From: Bradyrhizobium acaciae
Lineage (GTDB): Bacteria; Pseudomonadota; Alphaproteobacteria; Rhizobiales; Xanthobacteraceae
Reading direction: 5' to 3'
Length of the DNA: 64,000 bases
Assembly: GCF_020889785.1 (NCBI RefSeq)
Contig: NZ_JACMYK010000013.1
Coordinates: forward strand, 1-64,000
The translations under genes were made by a program, and so were the position numbers. Below the pieces are notes generated by a model that searched no databases, was not told the origin of the DNA, and worked only from the letters and a program-made list of their open reading frames with translations. Position 1 is the stretch's first letter; each line of letters starts with the position of its first letter. This document shows positions 17,436 through 26,032 of this stretch, one piece after another.

Positions 17436-19133
17436 ATGATCGACGATCTCTGGTACAAGAACGCCATCATCTATTGCCTGTCCGTCGGCACCTTCATGGA
17501 TGCCAGTGGCGACGGGATCGGCGATTTCAAGGGATTGTTGCGCCGGCTGGACTATCTGCACGGCCTCGGCATCACCACGATCTGGCTGATGCCATTCCAG
17601 ACCTCGCCCGGCCGCGACGACGGTTATGACATCGCAGACTATTACAGCGTCGATTCCCGCTACGGCACGCTCGGCGATTTCGTCGAGTTCACCCATGGCT
17701 GCAAGCAGCGCGGCATCCGCGTCATCATCGATCTCGTCGTCAACCACACCTCCGACGAGCATCATTGGTTCAAGGAAGCGCGGCGCGACAAGCATTCGCC
17801 TTATCGCGACTGGTATGTCTGGTCGGACAAGAAACCAGCCAACGCCAACAAGGGCATGGTGTTTCCCGGCGTGCAGAAATCGACCTGGACGCGCGACAAG
17901 GACGCCGGCGCCTGGTACTTTCACCGCTTCTACGATTTCCAACCTGATCTCAACACGTCGAATCCGCATGTTCAGGCGGAGATCCTGAAGATCATGGGCT
18001 TCTGGATTCAGCTCGGCGTCTCCGGCTTTCGCATGGACGCGGTGCCCTTCGTGATCGCGACCAAAGGTGCCAAGGCGACGAAGCCGGTCGAGCAATACGA
18101 CATGCTGCGGGTGTTCCGCGAATTCCTGCAATGGCGAGAAGGCGACGCCATCATCCTGGCCGAGGCCAATGTGCTGCCCGAAACGGACATGGAGTATTTC
18201 GGCAAGGATGCCGACCGCATGCATATGATGTTCAACTTTCAGGTCAACCAACATCTGTTTTATGCGCTCGCGTCGGGCGACGCGGGTCCGTTGGGCAAGG
18301 CACTGAAAGCAACAAAACCGCGACCCGCCACGGCGCAATGGGGCCTGTTCCTGCGCAATCATGACGAACTGGACCTCGGACGACTGACCAAGGCACAGCG
18401 CGACATCGTGTTCAAATCGTTCGGCCCCGACAAGAATATGCAGCTCTACGATCGCGGAATCAGGCGTCGGCTCGCGCCAATGCTCGGCGGCGATCGGCGA
18501 CGACTCGAACTCGCCTACAGCCTGATGTGCACGCTGCCGGGAACGCCGGTCATCCGCTATGGCGACGAGATCGCGATGGGCGACGATCTCTCGCTGCCCG
18601 AACGCAATTGCGCGCGAACGCCGATGCAATGGTCGACCGAGGCCCATGGCGGGTTCACCAAGAGCAGCAAGCCAGTGAGCCGCGTGATCGACGAGGGGCC
18701 TTACGGCTACGAGCACGTCAACGTCGCAAAACAGCGGCGCGATTCCAATTCCATGCTGAACTGGACCGAGCGTATCATCCGCATGCGCAAGGAGGTGCCC
18801 GAGATCGGCTGGGGCGATTTTTCCGTGATCGCGACACGCGATCCTGCCGTGTTCATCATACGCTACGACTGGCGCAACAATTCTGTGCTCTTCGTGCACA
18901 ATCTCGACGAAAAGCCGCGTGAGATCGCGTTCACGACGGGCCTCTCGGGCGATGCCGGCGAGCATCTGATCAACCTTCTCGCGGAAGACCACAGCCATGC
19001 CGACAAACGCGGCCAGCACCGCGTCGTGCTCGAGCCGTATGGATACCGCTGGTACCGGGTCGGCGGCCTGGATTATCTGTTGAAGCGAAGTGACATTGAC
19101 GGAAATACGGCAGCCAACCAGCATCCCGGGTGA
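17436..19133 (+). CDS. GH13 trehalose synthase/alpha-glucosidase-like enzyme
   Basis: A 565-aa alpha-amylase-family (GH13) protein acting in the cytoplasm. The (beta/alpha)8 barrel signatures are seen in order: DLVVNHTSDEHHW (region I, about residue 105), GVSGFRMDAVPF (nucleophile Asp, about 195), IILAEANV (acid/base Glu, about 240) and FLRNHDELD (region IV, about 310). The N-terminus WYKNAIIYCLSVGTFMDASGDGIGDFKGLL matches maltose-to-trehalose isomerases and related alpha-glucosidases. The ATG at 17436 was chosen as the family start; the frame is open further upstream but without family sequence. No maltokinase domain is fused. The exact specificity is uncertain. Confidence 0.85.
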   Translation: MIDDLWYKNAIIYCLSVGTFMDASGDGIGDFKGLLRRLDYLHGLGITTIWLMPFQTSPGRDDGYDIADYYSVDSRYGTLGDFVEFTHGCKQRGIRVIIDLVVNHTSDEHHWFKEARRDKHSPYRDWYVWSDKKPANANKGMVFPGVQKSTWTRDKDAGAWYFHRFYDFQPDLNTSNPHVQAEILKIMGFWIQLGVSGFRMDAVPFVIATKGAKATKPVEQYDMLRVFREFLQWREGDAIILAEANVLPETDMEYFGKDADRMHMMFNFQVNQHLFYALASGDAGPLGKALKATKPRPATAQWGLFLRNHDELDLGRLTKAQRDIVFKSFGPDKNMQLYDRGIRRRLAPMLGGDRRRLELAYSLMCTLPGTPVIRYGDEIAMGDDLSLPERNCARTPMQWSTEAHGGFTKSSKPVSRVIDEGPYGYEHVNVAKQRRDSNSMLNWTERIIRMRKEVPEIGWGDFSVIATRDPAVFIIRYDWRNNSVLFVHNLDEKPREIAFTTGLSGDAGEHLINLLAEDHSHADKRGQHRVVLEPYGYRWYRVGGLDYLLKRSDIDGNTAANQHPG

Positions 19134-19736
19134 GGTCGGTGGTCCGCAAGCATCGCTCGCTGTCGGTCCTACCTCCGTCATTGTCGAGGTGAAGGACCAA
19201 GTCGAACTGCGCGAGGTCCCGGACGATTATCTCTTGCGACATATGAGATCGTCGATCGCCGGCGCTGACCGCCATCCGCTTCGCGTTGGTATCAACCAGG
19301 ACAGAAAGCCAGGCGATCGGATCACTGAATTGGTGTGGCGGAGTTCGCCAACGTTCGTCGGCGCCTATTCAACGGATATTCGACGACTTTTCGATGCAAG
19401 TTCTAAGTCGTTGAAATCGCTGGCGCTCCCTAGGAGCCTCTGGTTGATATTCCAGGTAACACGAAGGTAGCGAATTTCCTGCACAAGTCCAACAATTTAT
19501 CGCGGTTCAATTCATTTAGTTGTTGTGAGATTTTCTCCGATGTTGGACGCGATGTTGGACGTTTTTGTTGGACGAAAATTGGTTGCGGCGCTGCAGCCGG
19601 TTGACCGACACACTTGCTCGTCTCCTGCATTTCGGAATGCGCGGCAATCTTCAGTACGCTTCGATAACCCGGCCTCGCGTTTGCGACGACGATACCGCCA
19701 GAGTGAGGGCTCCTCCCCTAGCCCTGGAATATCGCC
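19134..19736. other. Gene-poor junction between chromosomal and accessory segments
   Basis: About 600 bp without a supported gene. Short frames on both strands lack ribosome-binding sites and family resemblance. No tRNA, obvious attachment-site repeat or insertion-sequence end was found. Gene content changes from metabolic to orphan/mobile immediately after it, so it may contain or flank the element boundary. Confidence 0.4.
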
Positions 19737-20291
19737 ATGACCGAATTCTATCCGTTGCATTCGCTTTTGGTTCGCTGTCCCCATTGCCAGACACCGTTCA
19801 TGGTCATCGAGCCAACTCGACATCTTCTGCTGCGCGAACTTCCCGTTGGCACGGATGGCGATACAGTACCGTTTGAATGCGGGGAAATGACGCCCCACCT
19901 TATGAGCGACTGCCATTTGCTTCTTGGCTCACAGTCCTGCTGCAACAAGCCGTATTTCGTTCTGACCGTTAGGATCGGACGGAAGGACCCACATAAGAAG
20001 GCTGATTGCAGTGTGCTTTTCGAAACGGACCCACGAGGACCAGCAGATCGGTGGGTAGCTGTCGGTCTGCAGGGCGTGTGGACCGTCACCTGCTACGAAT
20101 TGTCGTGTGGCCCCGTCGAGGAGCACTGGATCGGACCGTTTGGTTGCGGGGACACCAACTGGGTCGGTCCTTACGGCGTCGCCGCCTGCTTCGACCATCC
20201 GTCCTCGCCCTTCCCATTCGCCCGCGACTATCTTGCCTCTCACTGGCTCGATATGACGGTGTCCTTTCGGAGGGAACCTGACGCGACCTGA
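19737..20291 (+). CDS. Hypothetical protein with N-terminal CxxC zinc-ribbon-like motif
   Basis: A 184-aa protein. RCPHCQTPFMVIEP near residues 12-25 is a single CxxC knuckle; further Cys pairs occur (QSCCNKPYF, and several around ELSCGP and PFGCGD), so a metal site or several disulphides are possible. No known enzyme motif was recognised. The sequence is compositionally protein-like and begins with an ATG, but it has no neighbour on the same strand. First gene of the accessory segment. Confidence 0.6.
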   Translation: MTEFYPLHSLLVRCPHCQTPFMVIEPTRHLLLRELPVGTDGDTVPFECGEMTPHLMSDCHLLLGSQSCCNKPYFVLTVRIGRKDPHKKADCSVLFETDPRGPADRWVAVGLQGVWTVTCYELSCGPVEEHWIGPFGCGDTNWVGPYGVAACFDHPSSPFPFARDYLASHWLDMTVSFRREPDAT

Positions 20292-20438
20292 CGCTCGAAC
20301 GATGTGCTATCAGCCCAAATAGTTGGTCAGAGTCGAGAGGAGCGCCTAGGAATGCCAGACGCTCCTCCGAATTGCCGATTCAAATCCGCGCCCCATTGCG
20401 TCTCGACAAGCAGGGCGAGTACCCATTGAGGGCGCTCT

Positions 20439-20933
20439 TTAGCCTTGGGGCTGCGGTGGCGCTGCTGCGGCCGGCCTCCGGCGCCGTGGTCTCGGCGCTG
20501 AGCTTGATCGACCGCCTTTCCCTGGACCGTCCACGCTCGGTACTTCCCCTCGTACTGTCGTGGCAACGAGGTCCTCAACTTCCGAAAGCATAAGCTTACT
20601 TTGGGTATTGCCGTCACCGTCCTTCCACATCAGCCGCGAGACAAATGGCTTTGCTGGTTGAAAGTCCGCTGAAGGCTCAAAACGTTCGACCGTGAAACGA
20701 ATTGTCGGATTTGTCGCCACGCCATCGTTGGGGAGGTGACGGAAGCCTAATTCATCTGAAAGGGAAGGCACATCTCGTTCTGACAGAATGCTATCGCGAC
20801 CAACCATGACAATGCGCGTCTTAAATGGACGCGTACTCTGCATATTCTTTTGAGCTTCTGGATCGAACATTTCGATCAAGGCAATTTGCTCGACGGGCAC
20901 CACACGCCTACCAATTTCCACAGTCTTCGACAT
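20439..20933 (-). CDS. Hypothetical protein with basic, proline-rich tail
   Basis: A 164-aa protein. The N-terminal half (MSKTVEIGRRVVPVEQIALIE) looks like a small beta-rich domain, with FVSRLMWKDGDGNTQSKLM in the middle. The last 30 residues are Gly/Ser/Pro/Arg-rich (APRPRRRRPAAAAPPQPQG), suggesting a disordered nucleic-acid or protein contact. GGAG lies 6 nt before the ATG at 20933. No family was recognised. Confidence 0.6.
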   Translation of the reverse strand: MSKTVEIGRRVVPVEQIALIEMFDPEAQKNMQSTRPFKTRIVMVGRDSILSERDVPSLSDELGFRHLPNDGVATNPTIRFTVERFEPSADFQPAKPFVSRLMWKDGDGNTQSKLMLSEVEDLVATTVRGEVPSVDGPGKGGRSSSAPRPRRRRPAAAAPPQPQG

Positions 20934-21036
20934 AGGCATCTCCTTTGTGAGTTGAAGACACCATTGTGGCCGCACGTCCTACCGAGAGGCATTGGTAAAC
21001 TTTCTAGAAAGCAATTATCGCTTAGCAAGGCGCCAC

Positions 21037-22866
21037 CTACTTTTCCCTAACCTTTTTGGGTCTTGGTTTCTTTGGCGCTGCTTGTCTTGGGGCTGGTATT
21101 TGTTCCTGGCCAGCCACCACCACGTCTGAAAGGATCATGCGCTGCCAAGGTCGAGGCGGATAGAACTTTTCGGGTGCTTTTTGCACAGGCACATCTCGGC
21201 AATGCATTCTCAACACAGTCTTTAGTGTGTTCGCGAAGATGGGTTCGGGCAACTTTTGCGCTCTAAGCGCGCAAGTATAAGGCTTCTCATTCTGAAACTG
21301 ACGTGCGTGCCCCAGTATGTCCGCGGTTGGCACTCTGTCCAGAACCGCGACCTCCCAACGCATGATGATCCTCCCGTCCGCGGTCGCAAATTGAAGGACG
21401 CGCCCACTCATTATTGCCGTGCCAGCAATCGGCCTGGTCTTAGGGCGCCTTGGATCATAATCAGCATGACAGAACCACTCGAAGCTGCCGTACCGGTTGG
21501 TCGCCAAAAGATCGGTGGTGAACTTGACTCGGACAACAGAGAGTCTGAACACGTGGGCAGACTCATCGTGCTGGATTACACGCCATATTCCTTCTAGCAC
21601 GGAGGGAATGTAGCGGTTGTCGCCCCAATCAAACTCCTCTTCCCTCGAGGCAAAGAAGCGGTCCTCATGCAACTGCGCCCTCACGAAATGATCGGAACTG
21701 TCGCTTTCATCTCTTTCTTCCGCCGACGACACAGGCGAAGCAACTTTCGATTTGGACCGGGCGTCCGTCAAGGCAGCTATGAATGATCGGGCATCAAGTT
21801 CGCAGCAATGAGGGACAAATGAAGCAACGCCCACCGATTTCGATGCGATAAGCAGTAGCGGCCCCGCATCGTTTTCGCTCTCGCGGACAAACAACGCCCG
21901 AAACAGCGGGTCGCATTGAACAAGATCGAACCCATCGTAAAGAGTTATTAAGATTCCATCGGCTCCCAGCCGGACTAAGCGGCCGAGATCATGCAAGAAC
22001 GGAATGTCGTCTAACTCCGATCCAAAATCCGCCACGGCCTTTCTGAAAGCCGGCCATCGCAAGCCCGGATGAATTGCCTGCGCGAACGTCTTCTCGCCTA
22101 AGTTCGCGGTGCCGTTGAAGTTGCCCTTGAGGAGCAGACGACCTTTCCATTTGCGATAGAACTCCGCGTACTCGCCGGCAAACTCCGCCCCTGCAGGAGC
22201 GCGCGCGGATGTAGCCGCTCGCGCAACAGCGCTGAGGATATAAGCGCAAAGTGAACCAATTTCTCGGCGATCAGGATGTGGAGGAACAATGCGGTCTTGA
22301 TCGATTCGCACACAGATCTGCTGCGGCAGAAACAGATTCAAATCGGCGCCAAACTGGCGAAGGTCGGCGGGATCTCGCGCGACGACGCATGCAACGCCTC
22401 TTTTGGAGAGGTTCATTTGTAGCTCGTGGGTCGCGGCGGCCTTACGCAGGACCGATCGAATAGCTTCGTTGGATTGAAATGGCCTTAAAGGATCGAGCAG
22501 TTGATCAATCCAAGCCTTCCAGCTGCGCGGTGAATTCGGGTGGGTTGTCGTGCGGCCAACGCGTAGGGCAGCAAATGTCTCGTATATTGCACGGAGATGC
22601 GCATCACCGATCGGCTTTGTGGCTCTGGTTGTCTTACCTCCCAAATACTTGGTGGCGTTCGACTGATCCCCGAATCCGAACAGGCGGTACCAAAGCCCCT
22701 TGCGCTCCGGGTTTAATGGCTTGTCATCAGGGACCTTTGCGACACTCCGCACTACGGTTTCCCAGCGATTTCGGTCGATCCGACCATCGCTGATGTAAGC
22801 TGGCATGTCGGCTATAAGCTGGCGAATTGATGCCCGAAGCTCATCCATCTGCTGATGCGATAACAC
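21037..22866 (-). CDS. Large hypothetical protein (609 aa), unknown function
   Basis: No family was recognised. The N-terminal half is helical and basic (SWKAWIDQLLDPLRPFQSNEAIRSVLRKAA). The middle (GADGILITLYDGFDLVQCDPLFRALFV and LLLIASKSVGVASFVPHCCELDARSF) looks like an alpha/beta core. A linker rich in Ser/Glu/Asp (SSAEERDESDSSD) separates a C-terminal domain with RVKFTTDLLATNRYGSFEWFCHADYDP, and the protein ends in a Lys/Pro-rich tail (PRQAAPKKPRPKKVREK). The start is a GTG at 22866; ATG at 22848 is an alternative. No transmembrane segment or Walker motif is visible. Confidence 0.65.
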   Translation of the reverse strand: MLSHQQMDELRASIRQLIADMPAYISDGRIDRNRWETVVRSVAKVPDDKPLNPERKGLWYRLFGFGDQSNATKYLGGKTTRATKPIGDAHLRAIYETFAALRVGRTTTHPNSPRSWKAWIDQLLDPLRPFQSNEAIRSVLRKAAATHELQMNLSKRGVACVVARDPADLRQFGADLNLFLPQQICVRIDQDRIVPPHPDRREIGSLCAYILSAVARAATSARAPAGAEFAGEYAEFYRKWKGRLLLKGNFNGTANLGEKTFAQAIHPGLRWPAFRKAVADFGSELDDIPFLHDLGRLVRLGADGILITLYDGFDLVQCDPLFRALFVRESENDAGPLLLIASKSVGVASFVPHCCELDARSFIAALTDARSKSKVASPVSSAEERDESDSSDHFVRAQLHEDRFFASREEEFDWGDNRYIPSVLEGIWRVIQHDESAHVFRLSVVRVKFTTDLLATNRYGSFEWFCHADYDPRRPKTRPIAGTAIMSGRVLQFATADGRIIMRWEVAVLDRVPTADILGHARQFQNEKPYTCALRAQKLPEPIFANTLKTVLRMHCRDVPVQKAPEKFYPPRPWQRMILSDVVVAGQEQIPAPRQAAPKKPRPKKVREK

Positions 22867-23006
22867 GGCTCAGTCCACCGAAAATGGCCAAAATCAACGC
22901 CTTGCGCGCAACGTTCTGAGGAAAATAAATAACCGTATGACGGATTGCAATCTAGTCGTCTATCGTAGCTACGGAAGGTTTTCTCCCCCTCCAGAAGAAG
23001 GAGCCT

Positions 23007-23546
23007 GTGCAACGCATTTTTCAACAGACGTTCGTGTTTGATCCCGAAAGGACCCTAACGCTCCGGGTTGACTCTAAAACCAACAGTGTCGTCCGGATCG
23101 AGTATATGAAAAATGGGAAAGAGCACCGCGAATGCCGCCAGGGCCCTGCAATCATTCAATGGCATGACGGTGGGTTGCTATTTGAAGAAGCTTGGATGGA
23201 ATTCGGAAAGCTGCACAATTCGGGCGGGCCAGCACAGCGCGAATATGACGAAGGAAAGCTGTTCATGGAGGCTTATTATGTGAATGGCGTTTTGCATAGG
23301 GAAGACGGCCCGGCACTGCTGGAATATCCAAGCCCCAACCACGCTCGCCGTGCCGAGGCCTATTACCGCAAGGGCCTTCGACATCGCCCATCGAAGGACG
23401 GTCCTGCGATCACCGAGTGGGACGCAAATGGGCACGTCGTGCGCCAGGAATTCTGGGTCGCTGGCAAGCGCGTGAAACAACCGATGCCCTCGCGACCGCA
23501 CCCGCAAAGAAGTCCTCGAAGAAGCGCGGCGCCGCGGCCGCGCTAA
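23007..23546 (+). CDS. Short HR-x-GPA repeat protein (MORN-like/YwqK-like)
   Basis: A 179-aa protein with four tandem repeats of about 25-30 residues, each carrying a 'G..H(R)...GPA' core: GKEHRECRQGPAI, GKLHNSGGPAQ, GVLHREDGPAL and GLRHRPSKDGPAI. The pattern is a beta-hairpin repeat akin to MORN and YwqK-type repeats. It ends EFWVAGKRVKQP then a basic Pro/Arg tail. The 684-aa protein encoded at 45506-47560 has the same repeats and nearly the same C-terminal cap. The start is GTG at 23007, with AAGGAG only 3 nt upstream. Function unknown. Confidence 0.65.
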   Translation: MQRIFQQTFVFDPERTLTLRVDSKTNSVVRIEYMKNGKEHRECRQGPAIIQWHDGGLLFEEAWMEFGKLHNSGGPAQREYDEGKLFMEAYYVNGVLHREDGPALLEYPSPNHARRAEAYYRKGLRHRPSKDGPAITEWDANGHVVRQEFWVAGKRVKQPMPSRPHPQRSPRRSAAPRPR

Positions 23547-23547
23547 C

Positions 23548-23560
23548 GTACGGAACGTAC
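23548..23560. promoter_or_regulatory. Short palindrome, candidate operator
   Basis: GTACG-GAA-CGTAC is a perfect 5-bp inverted repeat just after the repeat-protein gene and 86 bp upstream of the gene starting at 23646. The size suits a small dimeric regulator, but there is no second copy to support it. Confidence 0.25.
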
Positions 23561-23645
23561 TGAAATTCGTTTGGATAGGACCGCCTCGCGGGTACTGAAG
23601 GTTCTGATGCCTCCTTTGAGCCTCTTCAACCAGAAGGAGGCTTGA

Positions 23646-24077
23646 ATGCTCGTTATTCGAAAAGGCTCACCGGCCGCGGAAGCTGAAACTTGCTTCGAGG
23701 CTATGGTTCGGCACCACGTTAAGAAATCGGCCGATGGCGGATCTCGTAATGGCGGTACGTCCCCGCCGCCGCCCTCTATGCCGCTGCCAAATTTCGATGA
23801 CGACAGCACCGAGTTCGCTTGGGGCGCGCGCGAAGTAGCAGCCGTCATGATGGGGGCCAGCGATAACGCCACGGTGATGAATCGCCGTACGAAGCGTGTG
23901 TTCAACATGTGGGAGGAGCACCGGAAGGCCTTCGCTGAAGCCCTGTCACGGGGCAGGCCGCCGCCGCCGAATCCATTAGGCTTCATCAATTGGCCGGATT
24001 CGAATCGCGTGATTCTTCATATTCCAACTTTCCGCGCCTTTATCGCCTCACAACTGACGGGGGCGCGTCATGGCTGA
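23646..24077 (+). CDS. Hypothetical protein, operon partner of the DUF4407 protein
   Basis: A 143-aa soluble protein. It contains a proline-rich spacer (GGTSPPPPSMPLPNF), a helical middle (WGAREVAAVMMGASDNATVMNRRTKRVFNMWEEHRKAFAEAL) and a short C-terminal segment. GGAGG lies 5 nt before the ATG. Its 3' end overlaps the next gene by 8 bp, so the two are very likely co-translated. No family was recognised. Confidence 0.6.
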   Translation: MLVIRKGSPAAEAETCFEAMVRHHVKKSADGGSRNGGTSPPPPSMPLPNFDDDSTEFAWGAREVAAVMMGASDNATVMNRRTKRVFNMWEEHRKAFAEALSRGRPPPPNPLGFINWPDSNRVILHIPTFRAFIASQLTGARHG

Positions 24078-25563
24078 GAAGGAAACCAACAGCGCGGCCC
24101 GTGAGGGCCGCGCACTCAGCCTCGTGACGCGCATCCTCATCGCGCCGACCTTGGTCCATCATGACATCGTCCGGGCCTGCCCGGACGGTGACCTCCGTGT
24201 GCTGCGGGTCCTTGGTCTTCTGATCTACGTGTCAGCGGCGTGGCAGGCGGCCCTCTGGTCGAACGCAGCGGCCATGATGCTATCGACATCAGTTTGGCAC
24301 CCTGCTGCCATTGCGATCGGCGTGCTCGTCGCCGGCATTGTTGGCCTGATTGACGTGTTGGTCTTCATCGCGGCATCATGGAACGCTCAGGGCCAGGCCG
24401 AGGTCGAACGGACATATCTCTTCAAGCTCCCGAGGAAGCTCAGCGACACCATCAAGAAGTTCGCCTTCAGCGGCGGCCGCTTCTTGATGGTTCTCATGAT
24501 CGGCACCGCGATGGCGACCGTTGCGGGGACAATCGCTTTCAAGCCCGAAATCGACCAGCTGCTCGCAGCCCGCTACCTTGAACGCAATCGCCCGCTCATC
24601 AAGGAAAAGGCCGCGGGCGTTGACGCCGAACTCGTGAAGAATAAGGCATCGCAGTCGCGCGTGACCGCACTTCTGCCCTCGATCGAGGAAGAGGAGCGGA
24701 CGCTCCGCGCCTTCAACCTCGATCCCAAGGTAGACGAGGTCCTGCTACGTTCTGCAAATCAGCGCGCCACCGCGGCGCAGAATGCTAGAGCTGCCGCCGA
24801 GCGTGAATTGAAGGCTGCGCGTGCGGTTCTCGCCCGTGCGGGCGATCGGCCGAACCGACGCGCCGCCCAGGAACGTCTGTCCTCGGCCGAGCGTGAGTTC
24901 GCGGCTGCCGCGCGCGGCAGCGAAGAAGCCCAACAGCGGGTACTGGAACAGACAGAAGCACGCGGAAAAGAAACGCAGAGGAAGGAAGCCCTCGCCGCTG
25001 ACCGGCTGAGAGAGGTCACCGATCACAGGCGCGAATTGGAGCAGCAGTTGGCAGAGCTGAGGGTTGTGTATGACCGCACAATCGCCAGCCGCGAAGCAAC
25101 TGTCCGCCAGCTAGCCCAGCAGGACCCGCGACATGTGGCTCGCGACGATGGCTTGCTGGCCCGGTTGAAGGCTCTACATGAGCTATCGAGAGACGAAGTA
25201 GTCGCCCGGACCTTGTTCATCTTCGAGGCTATTCTAATTCTGCTCGAACTTGCGGCGGTCTTGGGAAAAACGATCACGCTTATCCCAATGACCTATGCGA
25301 CGCGACTATTCGAGGCTGATTTAGTGCGTGCCGTCGAAACCGCGGGACGCACCAAGAAGGCTATCGAGGGGCCGTCTCCTGTCCCAGAAGCACCCCCGAT
25401 CGCTCCTGCACCGGAGCCGCCGCGCACACCGAGTGTCGTGACGGTGCCGGCGGCACCAGTCGGGAAGCCTGAGACTTCCGCCCCGGACAAGCCCCCTCGC
25501 CATGCGCCGCGCTGGAAGCCGTCACTCCAGGCGGGGCACAATGAACCTCCGCGCGAGCACTAG
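24070..25563 (+). CDS. DUF4407-like membrane protein with long coiled coil
   Basis: A 497-aa integral membrane protein. Hydrophobic segments lie at about residues 45-65 and 75-100 (VWHPAAIAIGVLVAGIVGLI), a third at about 140-160 (FLMVLMIGTAMATVAGTIAF), then an alanine/glutamate/arginine-rich coiled coil at about 175-355. A last hydrophobic segment (TLFIFEAILILLELAAVLGKTI) and a disordered Pro-rich tail follow. This TM/coiled-coil/TM arrangement matches DUF4407 proteins, which are common on phages and mobile elements and have no established activity. The coiled coil would face the periplasm or cytoplasm depending on topology. Confidence 0.75.
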   Translation: MAEKETNSAAREGRALSLVTRILIAPTLVHHDIVRACPDGDLRVLRVLGLLIYVSAAWQAALWSNAAAMMLSTSVWHPAAIAIGVLVAGIVGLIDVLVFIAASWNAQGQAEVERTYLFKLPRKLSDTIKKFAFSGGRFLMVLMIGTAMATVAGTIAFKPEIDQLLAARYLERNRPLIKEKAAGVDAELVKNKASQSRVTALLPSIEEEERTLRAFNLDPKVDEVLLRSANQRATAAQNARAAAERELKAARAVLARAGDRPNRRAAQERLSSAEREFAAAARGSEEAQQRVLEQTEARGKETQRKEALAADRLREVTDHRRELEQQLAELRVVYDRTIASREATVRQLAQQDPRHVARDDGLLARLKALHELSRDEVVARTLFIFEAILILLELAAVLGKTITLIPMTYATRLFEADLVRAVETAGRTKKAIEGPSPVPEAPPIAPAPEPPRTPSVVTVPAAPVGKPETSAPDKPPRHAPRWKPSLQAGHNEPPREH

Positions 25564-25920
25564 GGCAACGCGGGAATAACGCGGGCGGAGCCTCCGGGAC
25601 CTCCGCCCGTTTCTTTTGACGACTTCTTTCGCCGCGCTCCGAAAACTTTGAACAGGCCGTAGCGGCCGATGCCCTGCGAAATAGGCTCGATGACGGTTGG
25701 ACCCGCGAAGCACTCTCTTCTCGCTCCTCTCAGCTGCGCGCATTTCGGCGACGAATGCTTCGAGGGCCGCGTCGCGCTCGCGGAGAAGAGCCTGGATGGC
25801 CGCTTCCGCTCCCCCAGTTCGAGTCAGGGATGCCGCGGCGAGTTTGGCGCCGAACAGCATCAAGAGGCGAGCGCGGCCCGCAGAAATCAGATGTGTGTAT
25901 GCTGCGGTACAGGCCGCCAT
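25522..25920 (-). CDS. Small basic hypothetical protein downstream of the relaxase
   Basis: A 132-aa open frame starting at an ATG (25920) with AAGGG a few bases upstream. The N-terminal half is plausible protein (AYTHLISAGRARLLMLFGAKLAAAS followed by GGAEAAIQALLRERDAALEAFVAEM), predicted helical or coiled coil. The C-terminal third is very Arg-rich and overlaps the convergent DUF4407 gene by 42 bp. It follows the relaxase gene by 112 bp on the same strand and could be an accessory mobilisation protein. Support is limited to codon-like composition and context. Confidence 0.4.
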   Translation of the reverse strand: MAACTAAYTHLISAGRARLLMLFGAKLAAASLTRTGGAEAAIQALLRERDAALEAFVAEMRAAERSEKRVLRGSNRHRAYFAGHRPLRPVQSFRSAAKEVVKRNGRRSRRLRPRYSRVALVLARRFIVPRLE

Positions 25921-26032
25921 ACTTTCCCTTCGTGACGGTGAGCAAACCTGGCGCGCAGTGCGCTTGAAAGCCCGTTGGCGGGAGCCCGGTTTTTCGAGGG
26001 ACCGTCGCGCGCTCCTTGGCGAAGATCCCGGC

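Noticed and set aside
17427..19181. 584-aa minus-strand frame opposite the GH13 enzyme
   Set aside because: It covers a well-conserved enzyme on the plus strand, has no family resemblance and a typical high-GC shadow composition.
20376..20395. Another T-loop-like GATTCAAATCC
   Set aside because: Flanking bases do not form a T-stem or cloverleaf.
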